Of a stretch of 64,000 nucleotides of DNA, positions 51,624-60,496 are shown piece after piece. Within the stretch, counting starts at the first letter, position 1, and each line of letters begins with the position of its first letter. The DNA is from Cohaesibacter sp. (GTDB lineage: Bacteria; Pseudomonadota; Alphaproteobacteria; Rhizobiales; Cohaesibacteraceae), in the NCBI GenBank assembly GCA_025210795.1, contig JAOAQZ010000020.1:62001-126000 (forward strand), given 5' to 3'. The notes below the pieces were generated by a model that saw nothing but the letters and a program-made list of their open reading frames with translations, ran no database searches and was not told the DNA's origin. The position numbers and the translations under genes are program-made.

Positions 51624-54600
51624 GCCAGCTTGATCCGCGCAAAAAGAGCGCTGTTTCCTTCTTTGTTCGTCACCCCAATGCAGCCAATCTGTTGATGGTG
51701 CTGATGATCATTGCTGGGCTCTTTTCCCTCTCCAAAATGAATAGCCAGTTCTTCCCAAATATTGATACGGACGCCATTCGCGTTGCTGTCACGTGGAACG
51801 GGGCCAGCGCCGAGGATGTCGAGGCCAATATTCTGGAGATTATCGAGCCCCAAATCCGCTTCATTGATGGGGTGGATTCCATCGAATCCATCGCCCGTGA
51901 AGGTTATGGCTCGGTGGTGCTGGATTTTAAACCGCAAGCCAATATGCAAATTGCGCTCAGTGATGTGGAGGCTGCGGTCGATGGCATCTCGACCCTGCCG
52001 GACGGGGCGGACACGCCCAAAGTGTCTTACTTCCAGTTTCGGGACAGCGTGGTACGCTTGATCCTTACCGGACCCTTTTCCGAAGGGGCATTGAAGAAAT
52101 TTGCCAAAAGCATGCGCGATGATTTGCTTGATCGCGGCATCGATAAGGTTGAATTTACCGGTGTGCGCGATGAGGAATTTTTCATCGGCCTTGACGACTA
52201 TGACCTGCGCCGCCTTAGCCTGACGGTTAAGGATATAGCAGGTCAGATCAGCTCCAACAGTCAGGATCTGCCCTCGGGCTCAGTCAATGATGGCATTGAA
52301 AAACAGGTCCGCACCCTTGGCTCGGAAGAAACACCGGAAGAGATTGGCAAAATCGAGATCGTCTCCCAAAAGGACGGATCGCGCGTCAAACTTGATGAAA
52401 TAGCCCGGATCGAGCGGCGTTTCGATCCTGATCAGGTGCGCGGCCTTCTTGATGGCAAGGCGGCCATTCAGCTTACCATCCAGCGCGCGCCCTCGGCCGA
52501 CAGCCTGAAGGCGGCTGCTATTGTCGAGGACTATCTGGCCGAAATCGAGCCACAATTGCCCAAAACGCTTGAGGTGATCAAATATGATGCCCGCGCAGAA
52601 TATCTGACCGACCGTATTTTGCTATTGGTGAAAAATGCTGGCTCCGGCCTTTTGCTGGTCATGATCATTCTGGCCATCTTCCTCAATTTGCGGATCGCCC
52701 TTTGGGTCACCGCCGGTATTCCTGTCGCCATCCTGGCAGCATTCGTGGTACTGTTTGCCATTGGCGAGACCATCAATATGATCTCGCTCTTTGCCTTCAT
52801 CATGATGCTGGGGATCATCGTTGATGACGCAATTGTGGTGGCGGAAGATACGGCAACGCGCTTTTCTGCAGGTGATCCCGGTCCGGTAGCGGCAGAGAAT
52901 GGCGGCATCCGGATGTTGATGCCTGTGGCTGCAGCTTCCATGACCACCATCGCAGCCTTTGCCCCGATCTTTTTGATCGGCTCCACCATTGGCAAGATGA
53001 TGGGTGTTCTCCCCGTTGTGGTCATCGCCGTACTGATTGCCAGCCTGATTGAGTGCTTTTTCATTCTGCCCGGTCACCTGGCCCATTCCCTGACCCCCAA
53101 TCAGCATCGCGGTTGGTCGGTCAAACGGGTGAGTGTTGTCGGTCTGGTTTTCTTTCTGCTTAGCGCTGGATTTTATTCCATCTCCGAAAGCCTTGCTGGC
53201 AAATTTGGCGGCGTCGTCGAAAGCGCGTGGCAATCCATGCATGGCTTGCTGGCAGAAGCCATTGCCATTCCGGTGTTTGTAGCCCTGTCTTTTGCAATCG
53301 CAGTCACGCTTGAATTGCTGCTCAATCGGGCGGAAGCCAAAAAACTGCGGGAACGCTCTAAAGGAGGGGCGGGTGAGCCGCTCAAGGCTGGCCGTTTCAG
53401 AAAGGCCTTTGATTCCGGCTTTGCCGCTTTGCGCGATGGACCATTCAAAGCTCTGGTGACCCTTGCCTATCACTGGCGCTATACCACGCTGACCTTATGC
53501 GTCGCCTCCCTTGTTTTGATGTCCGGCCTTCTTGCCGGTGGCCGTTTGGGCTTTGTCTTCTTCCCGTCCCCCGAATCCGAGACCGTAAATATGTCGGTCA
53601 CGTTCAATGTCGGTATTCTGGAAGAAGATGCCATTGCCATTATCAAAAAAATCGACACAGCTATTTACGCAACCGAGAAAGAATTGGGGCAGGGCGAGAA
53701 GCTGGTTGAAGCGGCCTTTACGACACTGGGTAAAGCGGGCCGGACCACGGCGGACAATGTGGCTTCGATCCGCCTGCGCCTGACCGCTTCTGAAGTGCGG
53801 ACCATTCGCACCAAAACCATCGTTCGGGCGCTGAACAAAGCCATGCCCAAGGTGCCGGGCCTTAAATCTGTCTCCATTCGCGGCCAGCGCGGTGGCCCTC
53901 CCGGCGCGGATCTTGATATCAAGCTTTCTGGAGCAGCGCCCGATGTCCTGAAATTGGCCGCCCTTGATTTGCGGGCGCGGCTTACCGCTTATGCCGGTGT
54001 GTCCGAGATTGATGATGACATGCCTTACGGCAAGCCCGAACTGACCATGACGCTGACGCCGCGCGGCTCGGCCCTTGGTTTCTCCGCCCAGACTGTCTCG
54101 GATCAGGTGCGTGATTTGCTCGAAGGACGGACAGCCCGAAAGCTGGCCATTCTGGATGAGGAAGTCGATATTGTGCTGCAAAAGAGTGCGCGCGAAAATA
54201 GTGATAGCCTGCGTTCAATCTGGCTCAAAAGCCCCTCTGGCCGCTATGTTCCCATTACCGAAGTGGTGGATTTGACCGAGCGTCAGGGCTTTTCGCTGAT
54301 CCAGCGCGAAGATGGCAAAACCACCATTGCGGTCACCGCAGATGTTGATTCCAATATCACCACGGTGCAGGAGCTGGTGGCCAAGGTGGACGAAGAATTG
54401 ATGCCCATCATCGCAGCAGAGTATGGCATCAGCTATGTCTTTGGTGGCCGCGACGAAGAGCGGAAAGAGGCCTTTGCAGATCTGCGAACCGGTGTCATCA
54501 TTGCCCTTGCTGTCATCTATATAATCCTTGCCTGGGTCTTTGCCTCCTATGCCCGCCCCTTTGCCATTATGATGGTTATTCCGTTTGGGTTTGTCGGAGC

Positions 54601-55018
54601 GGTTTTGGGCCATTACCTTCTTGGCTTTAACCTCACCATCCTGTCCATGATCGGCCTGTTGGGACTTGCGGGGATTTTGGTCAATGATTCCATTATTCTG
54701 GTCAGCCGCCTTGATGAGAGGCTGGCGCGGGGAGAGGATCTGGAGACCGCTTCCATCGGGGCGAGCTGTGATCGTTTCCGCGCGGTGTTGCTGACATCGC
54801 TGACCACAGTTGGTGGCCTGACACCCTTGCTGTTTGAAACCTCAACGCAGGCGCAATTCCTTCAGCCCATGGCAGTGACGATCGTCTTTGGCCTTGCGGT
54901 GGCAACGCTGTTCGTGCTGTTCCTCGTGCCAACCCTGTTCGGGATCGGGGGCGATATCAAGCGCATTGTTCATATGATGTTGCATGGCCGCAAGCGCCCA
55001 TTTCTACCTGCCCGCTAA
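51620..55018 (+). CDS. RND efflux transporter permease
   Basis: Inner-membrane proton-driven exporter of 1132 residues with the duplicated RND architecture: twelve transmembrane helices and two large periplasmic loops. The proton-relay pair is in MLGIIVDDAIVVAED (about residues 398-412). The second half shows GRDEERKEAFADL and GLLGLAGILVNDSIILVSRLDER. A long insert after the first half (LLNRAEAKKLRERSKGG, about residues 555-595) and the HAE1-like fold make it a divergent branch of multidrug/solvent efflux pumps; substrate unknown. ATGA overlap with the adaptor. A terminator follows at once. Confidence 0.95.
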   Translation: MSQLDPRKKSAVSFFVRHPNAANLLMVLMIIAGLFSLSKMNSQFFPNIDTDAIRVAVTWNGASAEDVEANILEIIEPQIRFIDGVDSIESIAREGYGSVVLDFKPQANMQIALSDVEAAVDGISTLPDGADTPKVSYFQFRDSVVRLILTGPFSEGALKKFAKSMRDDLLDRGIDKVEFTGVRDEEFFIGLDDYDLRRLSLTVKDIAGQISSNSQDLPSGSVNDGIEKQVRTLGSEETPEEIGKIEIVSQKDGSRVKLDEIARIERRFDPDQVRGLLDGKAAIQLTIQRAPSADSLKAAAIVEDYLAEIEPQLPKTLEVIKYDARAEYLTDRILLLVKNAGSGLLLVMIILAIFLNLRIALWVTAGIPVAILAAFVVLFAIGETINMISLFAFIMMLGIIVDDAIVVAEDTATRFSAGDPGPVAAENGGIRMLMPVAAASMTTIAAFAPIFLIGSTIGKMMGVLPVVVIAVLIASLIECFFILPGHLAHSLTPNQHRGWSVKRVSVVGLVFFLLSAGFYSISESLAGKFGGVVESAWQSMHGLLAEAIAIPVFVALSFAIAVTLELLLNRAEAKKLRERSKGGAGEPLKAGRFRKAFDSGFAALRDGPFKALVTLAYHWRYTTLTLCVASLVLMSGLLAGGRLGFVFFPSPESETVNMSVTFNVGILEEDAIAIIKKIDTAIYATEKELGQGEKLVEAAFTTLGKAGRTTADNVASIRLRLTASEVRTIRTKTIVRALNKAMPKVPGLKSVSIRGQRGGPPGADLDIKLSGAAPDVLKLAALDLRARLTAYAGVSEIDDDMPYGKPELTMTLTPRGSALGFSAQTVSDQVRDLLEGRTARKLAILDEEVDIVLQKSARENSDSLRSIWLKSPSGRYVPITEVVDLTERQGFSLIQREDGKTTIAVTADVDSNITTVQELVAKVDEELMPIIAAEYGISYVFGGRDEERKEAFADLRTGVIIALAVIYIILAWVFASYARPFAIMMVIPFGFVGAVLGHYLLGFNLTILSMIGLLGLAGILVNDSIILVSRLDERLARGEDLETASIGASCDRFRAVLLTSLTTVGGLTPLLFETSTQAQFLQPMAVTIVFGLAVATLFVLFLVPTLFGIGGDIKRIVHMMLHGRKRPFLPAR

Positions 55019-55032
55019 GGACGGAGAACAAG

Positions 55033-55079
55033 CACCACAAAGCCCCGAGAATGAAAGATGTCTCGGGGCTTTTGTGGTG
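55033..55079. terminator. Long hairpin terminator after the RND permease gene
   Basis: Arms of 18-19 nt (55033-55050 and 55061-55079) pair with one bulged T around a 10-nt loop. The T-rich element is inside the stem (CTTTTG). It probably also serves the convergent DUF2189 gene. Confidence 0.8.
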
Positions 55080-55225
55080 CGGGCGTGAAGAAATATGTGC
55101 GTCAGAAGCTGGAACGAACGAAAAGAAGCCGGGATGTCTCCCAGCTTCTATTCCCACTTTGCCGCATTTAACCCGCTCAATAGCGCCTCATGTGGGGACT
55201 GGCGCTACACCTCAATATCGAATCC

Positions 55226-56044
55226 TCATTCAGGGAAACTGACAGCCCGGCGATAAAGGTGCCAGCTAGCATGACCCAAAAGAGGCAAAATTACGATGAT
55301 ACCGATGAAGAAAGAAGCCAAAGAAATGGCCAGCATAACAGCAATAAAAGCTGCCCAGCTAATCATGGTTTTGGGGTTTTTCAAAACGCTCTGAACCGAG
55401 GTGATCATACCGGTTACAAAATCTACATCCTTATGCAGAAGCAGAGGGAAGGCAACGACGGTCAGGGAGAAAACCGTCATGCCTAGCCCCGCGCCCACCA
55501 AATTACCAACGGTTAGGAATAACGCGCCTTCCGGAGTGCCGATAACCACGCTCAATAGATCAGAAATATTGATTTCCTGAAGGCCAAAGAAAATAACATA
55601 AAGGAAAATGGCAATATCAATCCAGATGATAAAGGCAAAGCCGGTCACAATCGCCATCCAGCGCAGTTCCTTACCCCGTTTGGAGAAGATAGCCCCTAAA
55701 ACATCGCCCCAGTTTAGCTCTTCGCCCATTTCTACCCGGCGACTAACCTCATAAAGACCTGCGGCTACAAATGGAGCGATCAAGGCAAAGCCGGATGCCA
55801 AAGGATAGACGAGATAAGGCATATCAATGCCAGCCAAAAACCAGATCATCAGCCATCCGCCAAACGCATAGAACAGGCCAAAAAACAGACCATATTGAGC
55901 TGTTTTTTGAAAATCCCTAAGCCCGGCGCTGAGGGCCGCTGAAATGTCATCAGTGGATAGATCATTGATGATGGGCTTAATAACTGGTCTGGCCTCGCTT
56001 TCTTTCGCAGGGGCCGCAGCTGCGCCTTCCATTACATCACTCAT
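55226..56044 (-). CDS. DUF2189 domain-containing membrane protein
   Basis: An integral membrane protein of 272 residues matching the DUF2189 family. It opens with PVIKPIINDLSTDDISAALSAG, then has about six hydrophobic helices such as GLFFGLFYAFGGWLMIWFLA, with the family segment LGAIFSKRGKELRWMAIV between helices. The family is common in alphaproteobacteria, function unknown. Start: the ATG at 56044 has GGGAGAG upstream; a TTG at 56062 is less likely. Single gene flanked by long non-coding stretches. Confidence 0.9.
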   Translation of the reverse strand: MSDVMEGAAAAPAKESEARPVIKPIINDLSTDDISAALSAGLRDFQKTAQYGLFFGLFYAFGGWLMIWFLAGIDMPYLVYPLASGFALIAPFVAAGLYEVSRRVEMGEELNWGDVLGAIFSKRGKELRWMAIVTGFAFIIWIDIAIFLYVIFFGLQEINISDLLSVVIGTPEGALFLTVGNLVGAGLGMTVFSLTVVAFPLLLHKDVDFVTGMITSVQSVLKNPKTMISWAAFIAVMLAISLASFFIGIIVILPLLGHASWHLYRRAVSFPE

Positions 56045-56692
56045 TATCATCTCTCCCGACAATCAAGCTCCGCAACTCTGATCTGATAGAAGGGTTGGCC
56101 TTTTTTGCTGATCAGGCGGAGAAATATGCAATTCTTTCTATCTATGTTAGCGCGAACCCAGTGCGACACAATGTCTCAAAATGGTATTTTTGTGCTGCAG
56201 TGCAGAGATTTTGGAGCTATTTAGATTGATTTTTGTAAGAAGAGTAAGATTGCAAGTGGGTGGAAAAATAGGATCCTGGCATCAAATGTAAAATGACGTT
56301 CCCGTCAAAGAGGCCTAAAAAGAGACTGAATTCAGTTTGTTATAAGCACTAGTACCTATTGGAATGGTGGCCGTTAGTATTGCCTAGAAGTCAGCCAAAG
56401 CTGTGCGCAGAAAATCATATGCAGCGCACAATAGATTTTTAAAACTTTTCCCCGGCAAGGATAATATTGCTGAAATATATTCGCCTTAAGTGGCAAATTT
56501 AATGCCATTGGCGCAATGGTTTTTTATTTCTAGGCCAAAATACACAGCTGTTTTGTTTCTGGTAGCTAATTTGCCGCTTTAGAGAAAAGAGCAGCAGGCT
56601 TGTGCGAATGCAGCAAAAAGCCCGCTGGAAAGCGGGCCTTGAGATAGAGATTGGAAAAGCGAAAATCCGGCAACTATGAGTAGGCATGCGGC
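56045..56692. other. AT-rich non-coding region upstream of the DUF2189 gene
   Basis: About 650 bp, clearly more A/T-rich than its surroundings, with no gene of recognised family in any frame. It contains the SDR terminator (56615-56637) and the DUF2189 upstream region. Nothing else stands out apart from a CTGCA/TGCAG repeat near 56195-56207. Confidence 0.5.
56615..56637 (-). terminator. Rho-independent terminator of the SDR gene
   Basis: GCCCGCT (56620-56626) and AGCGGGC (56631-56637) form a perfect stem with a 4-nt loop followed on the minus strand by five T, 55 bp past the SDR stop. Confidence 0.88.
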
Positions 56693-57439
56693 TTAAACAT
56701 GCTGGCCGCCATTGATATGGATCTCAGCACCGGTCACATAGCTGCTATTTTCTGAACACAGATAATAGATGGTGTCGGCAACTTCTGCGGTATCGCCAAG
56801 GCGGCGAAGCGGAATGCTTTCCACGATTTTTTCTGTGCCAGGAGATAAGATGGATGTGTTGATCTCACCTGGGGCAATGGCATTGACGCGGATATTATGG
56901 GGGCCAAAGTCCGCGGCCATCTCGCGCGTGAGCGAAGCAAGCGCCGCCTTTGAGGTGGCATAGGCGGTGCCTGCAAAGGGATGAACCCGAACGCCGGCAA
57001 TGGAGGTGACATTGACTACGGAGCCTTGCGCCTTTTTCAGCTCATCAAACAGGCCGCGCGCCAGCATGATGGGCGCAAAGAAATTGACCTGAAAGACCTG
57101 CCGCCAAATTTGCATAGGGGTTTCAAGGCTATCAAGGCGCTGGCCTTCTTCATTTTTGGGGCTGATGGCGGCATTATTGACCAGCGCATGCAGGCGCCCG
57201 CCTTCGGCCTGAAGACGACTTTTGATTTCGCCCACTGCCATGCCCAGATTGTCCGGATCCGCCAAATCAATCTGAATATGATCCTCAGGCCCCATCGGCC
57301 AAGGACATTTATCAGAAAAAGGGTGACGCGAACAGGAGATGACCCGCCATCCCGCTTGGGAAAAACGCTTGACTGTCGCATGCCCAATTCCGCGGCTTGC
57401 ACCCGTCAAGACGAGGGTTTTACGTTCTGAGTCTGGCAT
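56693..57439 (-). CDS. SDR family oxidoreductase
   Basis: A classical short-chain dehydrogenase of 248 residues. The NAD(P) motif is TGASRGIG (12-19), NNAAIS follows, then serine in NVTSIAG, the YATSK catalytic pair, and INGGQHV at the C-terminus. The ATG at 57439 is used because it puts the Rossmann motif at the family position and has GGGAG upstream; an earlier start adds a non-conserved tail. Substrate cannot be told. Monocistronic, with bfd divergent 230 bp away. Confidence 0.93.
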   Translation of the reverse strand: MPDSERKTLVLTGASRGIGHATVKRFSQAGWRVISCSRHPFSDKCPWPMGPEDHIQIDLADPDNLGMAVGEIKSRLQAEGGRLHALVNNAAISPKNEEGQRLDSLETPMQIWRQVFQVNFFAPIMLARGLFDELKKAQGSVVNVTSIAGVRVHPFAGTAYATSKAALASLTREMAADFGPHNIRVNAIAPGEINTSILSPGTEKIVESIPLRRLGDTAEVADTIYYLCSENSSYVTGAEIHINGGQHV

Positions 57440-57668
57440 ATTAAGCTCCCTTCGCCCTATAGATAGGATGATGCTACGAAGGTTGCGAGTAGAAAATGCG
57501 TTCTGGGCAAAATTTATGTGCCAAGTCACAAGCAGATTGCCTCGCCTTGCCGAACAGACCTTTGCACTAAGGGCTTTTCCCGATAAGGTGAAGGCTGGTA
57601 CGGCATGGGATCATAATGTGTGGCCATGGGGAAAGCGTGCCAGATAAAGAAGCGAAAGTGCGCACCTG

Positions 57669-57941
57669 ATGATTATTTGCCATTGCAATCATATTACCGA
57701 CCACGAGATTCGGGAGATCGCAAAACAATTGGCAGAGGAAAATCCAGGCCAGCCCTTGCGCTCCAACCAGATTTATCGGGGCCGGGGCTGCAAAGCCAAA
57801 TGCGGCTGTTGTCGCCCTATGATCGAAGCCTTGCTGCTGGATTGCGGCTATGATGTAAGTGTGGCCCAAAAAGAGGATCTGGATCGCCTGCGTCAGCGCC
57901 GCTTTACCGGGGCGACCAATGATTGTCCGGGTTTTTCTTAA
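57669..57941 (+). CDS. bfd: Bacterioferritin-associated ferredoxin-like (2Fe-2S) protein
   Basis: A 90-residue BFD-like protein. The [2Fe-2S] ligands are Cys4 and Cys6 (ICHCNHITD) with a second pair among Cys41, Cys45, Cys47 and Cys48 (RGRGCKAKCGCC). Bfd docks on bacterioferritin and donates electrons to release stored iron. Position 230 bp upstream of bfr on the same strand supports this. The extra C-terminal tail of about 25 residues is variable in alphaproteobacteria. Confidence 0.92.
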   Translation: MIICHCNHITDHEIREIAKQLAEENPGQPLRSNQIYRGRGCKAKCGCCRPMIEALLLDCGYDVSVAQKEDLDRLRQRRFTGATNDCPGFS

Positions 57942-58091
57942 AATCCTCGCGACAATGGGTATGGCCCGTTAGACCGGTTTGAAACTGCTGGCTGTGGCCT
58001 TGGCATCCAAGGCGGGAAAAGCTGTAGATGAAGGATAAAATATTCATCCAAAGGAGAGGCGGTGATTGACCTTTCACCAGAATCCCTTTAG

Positions 58092-58108
58092 TTTAGAATC
58101 GTTCTAAA
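58092..58108. promoter_or_regulatory. Irr box (iron control element) upstream of bfr
   Basis: TTTAGAA-TCG-TTCTAAA is a perfect 7-bp inverted repeat that matches the alphaproteobacterial ICE motif TTTAGAA-N3-TTCTAAA bound by Irr, about 60 bp upstream of the bfr start. Irr represses bacterioferritin under low iron in related bacteria. Confidence 0.85.
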
Positions 58109-58170
58109 AAGCTTGGCGGGGGACCAACTGGACCGCAGGCACCCAACATAATAAAAGGATGAGGATCATC

Positions 58171-58656
58171 ATGAAGGGTAATGACACCGTAATTGAATTC
58201 CTGAACAAAGCCCTGCGCCACGAATTGACAGCAGTGAACCAGTATTGGCTGCATTATCGCCTGCTGGATGACTGGGGATTTACCAAAATGTCCGCGAAAT
58301 GGCGGGAAGAATCCATTGAAGAAATGCAGCATGCGGACAAGCTGATCGAGCGCATCCTATTCTTGGAAGGCCATCCGAATCTGCAGCAGCTGGACCCGTT
58401 GATGATCGGCCAGTCCATTGCAGAAATTCTGGAAAGCGACCTCAAGGCAGAGATTTCTGCACGCGAACTCTATATGGAAGCCCGCAAAGCCTGTAACGAT
58501 GCTGGCGATTTTATGACCATGAAGCTGTTTGAAGAGCTGATCGGTGATGAAGAAGGCCATATCGACTTCCTCGAAACCCAGCTTAATCTGCTGGAGACTT
58601 TGGGCACCGAGAAATATGCCCAGCTTCAGGCAGAAGATGCAGGGGCTGGCGAGTAA
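58171..58656 (+). CDS. bfr: Bacterioferritin
   Basis: A 161-residue iron-storage protein. All ferroxidase ligands stand at the E. coli positions: Glu18, Glu51, His54, Glu94, Glu127, His130. The haem ligand Met52 is also present (EEMQHAD), so it is a haem-binding Bfr and not a plain ferritin. The ATG at 58171 follows AGGATGAGG; the ATG at 58159 lies inside that site. Iron-dependent control through the Irr box is expected. A strong terminator follows. Confidence 0.97.
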   Translation: MKGNDTVIEFLNKALRHELTAVNQYWLHYRLLDDWGFTKMSAKWREESIEEMQHADKLIERILFLEGHPNLQQLDPLMIGQSIAEILESDLKAEISARELYMEARKACNDAGDFMTMKLFEELIGDEEGHIDFLETQLNLLETLGTEKYAQLQAEDAGAGE

Positions 58657-58943
58657 TCTATTACTCAAGCGGTAAGGGATTTTATCCCTGCCGGAGCCCT
58701 TGGGGTTCAAGCTACAATTTATAAGGAGCCCGCGCATGCCTTTAGGCTGCGCGGGTTTTTTCATGCAGATCTCACAGAAGAGCGGCACCTCAAGAGCAGT
58801 CCCTTACCTAAAAAAGAGAAAAGAAAGCGTCGATGAGACCAGATGGGTGCTTGCGAAGCGGGGATAATTTTCCCAAGCTCAAAGGATTGTGAATTGACCG
58901 TGTATCTTGAAAGCTGGAACAAAGAAAACCAGCTGCATTCATG
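58657..58943. other. Intergenic region from bfr to the ynjBCD leader
   Basis: After the bfr terminator, this stretch should carry the promoter of the ABC transporter operon. No further gene and no thiamine (THI) box was recognised. Confidence 0.5.
58729..58761 (+). terminator. Rho-independent terminator of bfr
   Basis: CCCGCGC (58729-58735) pairs with GCGCGGG (58749-58755) followed by six T. Confidence 0.92.
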
Positions 58944-58990
58944 CTGACACGGAAATTTTGCAAGCCTGCCTCGGCAGGCAGATTTGTCAG
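58944..58990 (+). promoter_or_regulatory. Two-step hairpin in the leader of the ynjBCD-type operon
   Basis: GCCTGCC-TC-GGCAGGC (58964-58979) is nested inside CTGACA (58944-58949) and TGTCAG (58985-58990), ending 33 nt before the transporter start. A T-run is absent, so it is a leader structure or operator. No known riboswitch is recognised. Confidence 0.4.
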
Positions 58991-59023
58991 TCAATTGATC
59001 TTTGAAGGAATAGAGAATTCACC

Positions 59024-60295
59024 ATGACCTTAAGGCAAAGCCCTCGCCCATCATCAAATCTTACTCGCCGCCGCTTGCTATCTGGTCTTGCGCTGACAAC
59101 CATGTTTCTTGCCGCCAGCCCGTCCTTTGCCGATGGGCATGGAGGGCTGACAAGCGCCAAGGATTGGGACAAGGTGCTCAAAGAGGCCAAAGGACAAACG
59201 GTCTATTGGCATGCCTGGGGTGGTGGTGATCGCATCAATGATTACATTGCCTGGGTGGGAGACGAGATCAAGGCGCAATATGGCGTCACTCTTAAGCATG
59301 TTAAGGTGAGCGATACCGCCAATGTGGTCTCACAGGTGATTGCCGAAAAAGCGGCTGGCAAAGTGTCCGGCGGCTCGGTGGATCTGGTCTGGGTCAATGG
59401 CGAGAATTTTGCCTCTCTTAAAGACAAGAAACTGCTCTTGCCTGCATCTTGGGCGCCGGACCTGCCCAATTACAAATTTGCCGATATCAAAGGAAAGCCA
59501 ACCCTGACAACGGATTTCACCGTGCCAACGGACGGGCTGGAATCGCCATGGGGTATGGCGCAGCTTTCTTTTTATTATGATAGTGCTGTGACCAAAGCGG
59601 TGCCCAAATCTGCAACCGCTTTGCTTGATTGGGCCAAGAAAAACCCCGGCCGCTTTGCCTATCCCAAGCCGCCGGACTTTATCGGCTCGACCTTCCTAAA
59701 GCAGATCGCCCTCGAGCTTGCCCCTGATGCGTCCGTTCTCTCAAAGCCGGTAAGCGAAGAAAGTTACAAGCCGGTCGCCGACAAATTGTTTACCTTCCTT
59801 GACGAGCTTAATCCCAATCTTTGGCGCAAGGGCAAGGTCTTTCCTGATAATGTCGCAAGCCTGAAAAATATGCTGGCAGACAGCGAGATCGATATCGCCT
59901 TTACCTTCAATCCCGGCTCTGCATCCTCTGCCATTGCCAATAACGAGCTGCCAGACAGCGTCCGCTCCTTTGTGTTCGAGGGCGGCACCATCGGCAATAG
60001 TCATTTTGTGGCAATTCCCTTTAATGCAAACGCCAAGGCCGGTGCCTTTATTGTGGCCAATTTCCTGCTCTCCCCCAAAGCGCAGGCCCGTAAGCAAGAC
60101 CCTTCCGTCTGGGGAGACCCGACCGTTCTGGATCTTGCCTCTTTGAGCGCTGAGGACAAGGCACGTTTTGATGCCCTTGATCTGGGTGTTGCAACGCTGA
60201 AACCCGAAGAATTTGGTCAGGCTTTGCCCGAACCTCATGCCAGCTGGATGGAGCGGATCGAAAAAGATTGGCTTAAGCGCTATGGCGTGCAATAG
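59024..60295 (+). CDS. ynjB: ABC transporter substrate-binding protein, YnjB type
   Basis: A 423-residue periplasmic solute-binding protein. The N-terminus has TRRRLLSG before a hydrophobic stretch, a plausible twin-arginine signal ending ASPSFADG near residue 38. The mature part reads YWHAWGGGDRINDYI, SGGSVDLVWVNGENF and SPWGMAQLSFYYDS, the YnjB-family pattern related to thiamine/iron-type binding proteins. E. coli YnjB is itself uncharacterised, so the substrate is open. First gene of ynjBCD, with a structured leader before it and a large hairpin after it. Confidence 0.88.
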   Translation: MTLRQSPRPSSNLTRRRLLSGLALTTMFLAASPSFADGHGGLTSAKDWDKVLKEAKGQTVYWHAWGGGDRINDYIAWVGDEIKAQYGVTLKHVKVSDTANVVSQVIAEKAAGKVSGGSVDLVWVNGENFASLKDKKLLLPASWAPDLPNYKFADIKGKPTLTTDFTVPTDGLESPWGMAQLSFYYDSAVTKAVPKSATALLDWAKKNPGRFAYPKPPDFIGSTFLKQIALELAPDASVLSKPVSEESYKPVADKLFTFLDELNPNLWRKGKVFPDNVASLKNMLADSEIDIAFTFNPGSASSAIANNELPDSVRSFVFEGGTIGNSHFVAIPFNANAKAGAFIVANFLLSPKAQARKQDPSVWGDPTVLDLASLSAEDKARFDALDLGVATLKPEEFGQALPEPHASWMERIEKDWLKRYGVQ

Positions 60296-60340
60296 GCCTC
60301 TTCAAATATGGTGTTGATCTTAAAAGTGGGCACCTGTCTG

Positions 60341-60408
60341 GACGAGAGAGGCGGTATGTGAAGGGCATGCACCCAATATGCTCCCACAGATCCTTTGCCT
60401 CTCTCGTC
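60341..60408 (+). other. Long intercistronic hairpin between ynjB and ynjC
   Basis: GACGAGAGAGGC (60341-60352) and GCCTCTCTCGTC (60397-60408) are perfect 12-bp arms around 44 nt, inside which GGGCAT and ATGCTCCC can pair. No strong T-run follows. It probably protects the binding-protein mRNA or reduces read-through, giving more ynjB than ynjC, as intergenic hairpins do in other binding-protein operons. Confidence 0.55.
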
Positions 60409-60496
60409 TTGAAATTTCCTCCTGATTGTCAGGATGTGGCAAGCAGTCACCCGAAGCTGTGGTGATGATTTAGAAAAAGAAAAGGCAAGAGTGACC

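Noticed and set aside
58762..59023. Thiamine riboswitch before the ynjBCD-type operon
   Set aside because: Family kinship to thiamine transporters prompted a look, but the CTGAGA core and the rest of the THI box are missing.
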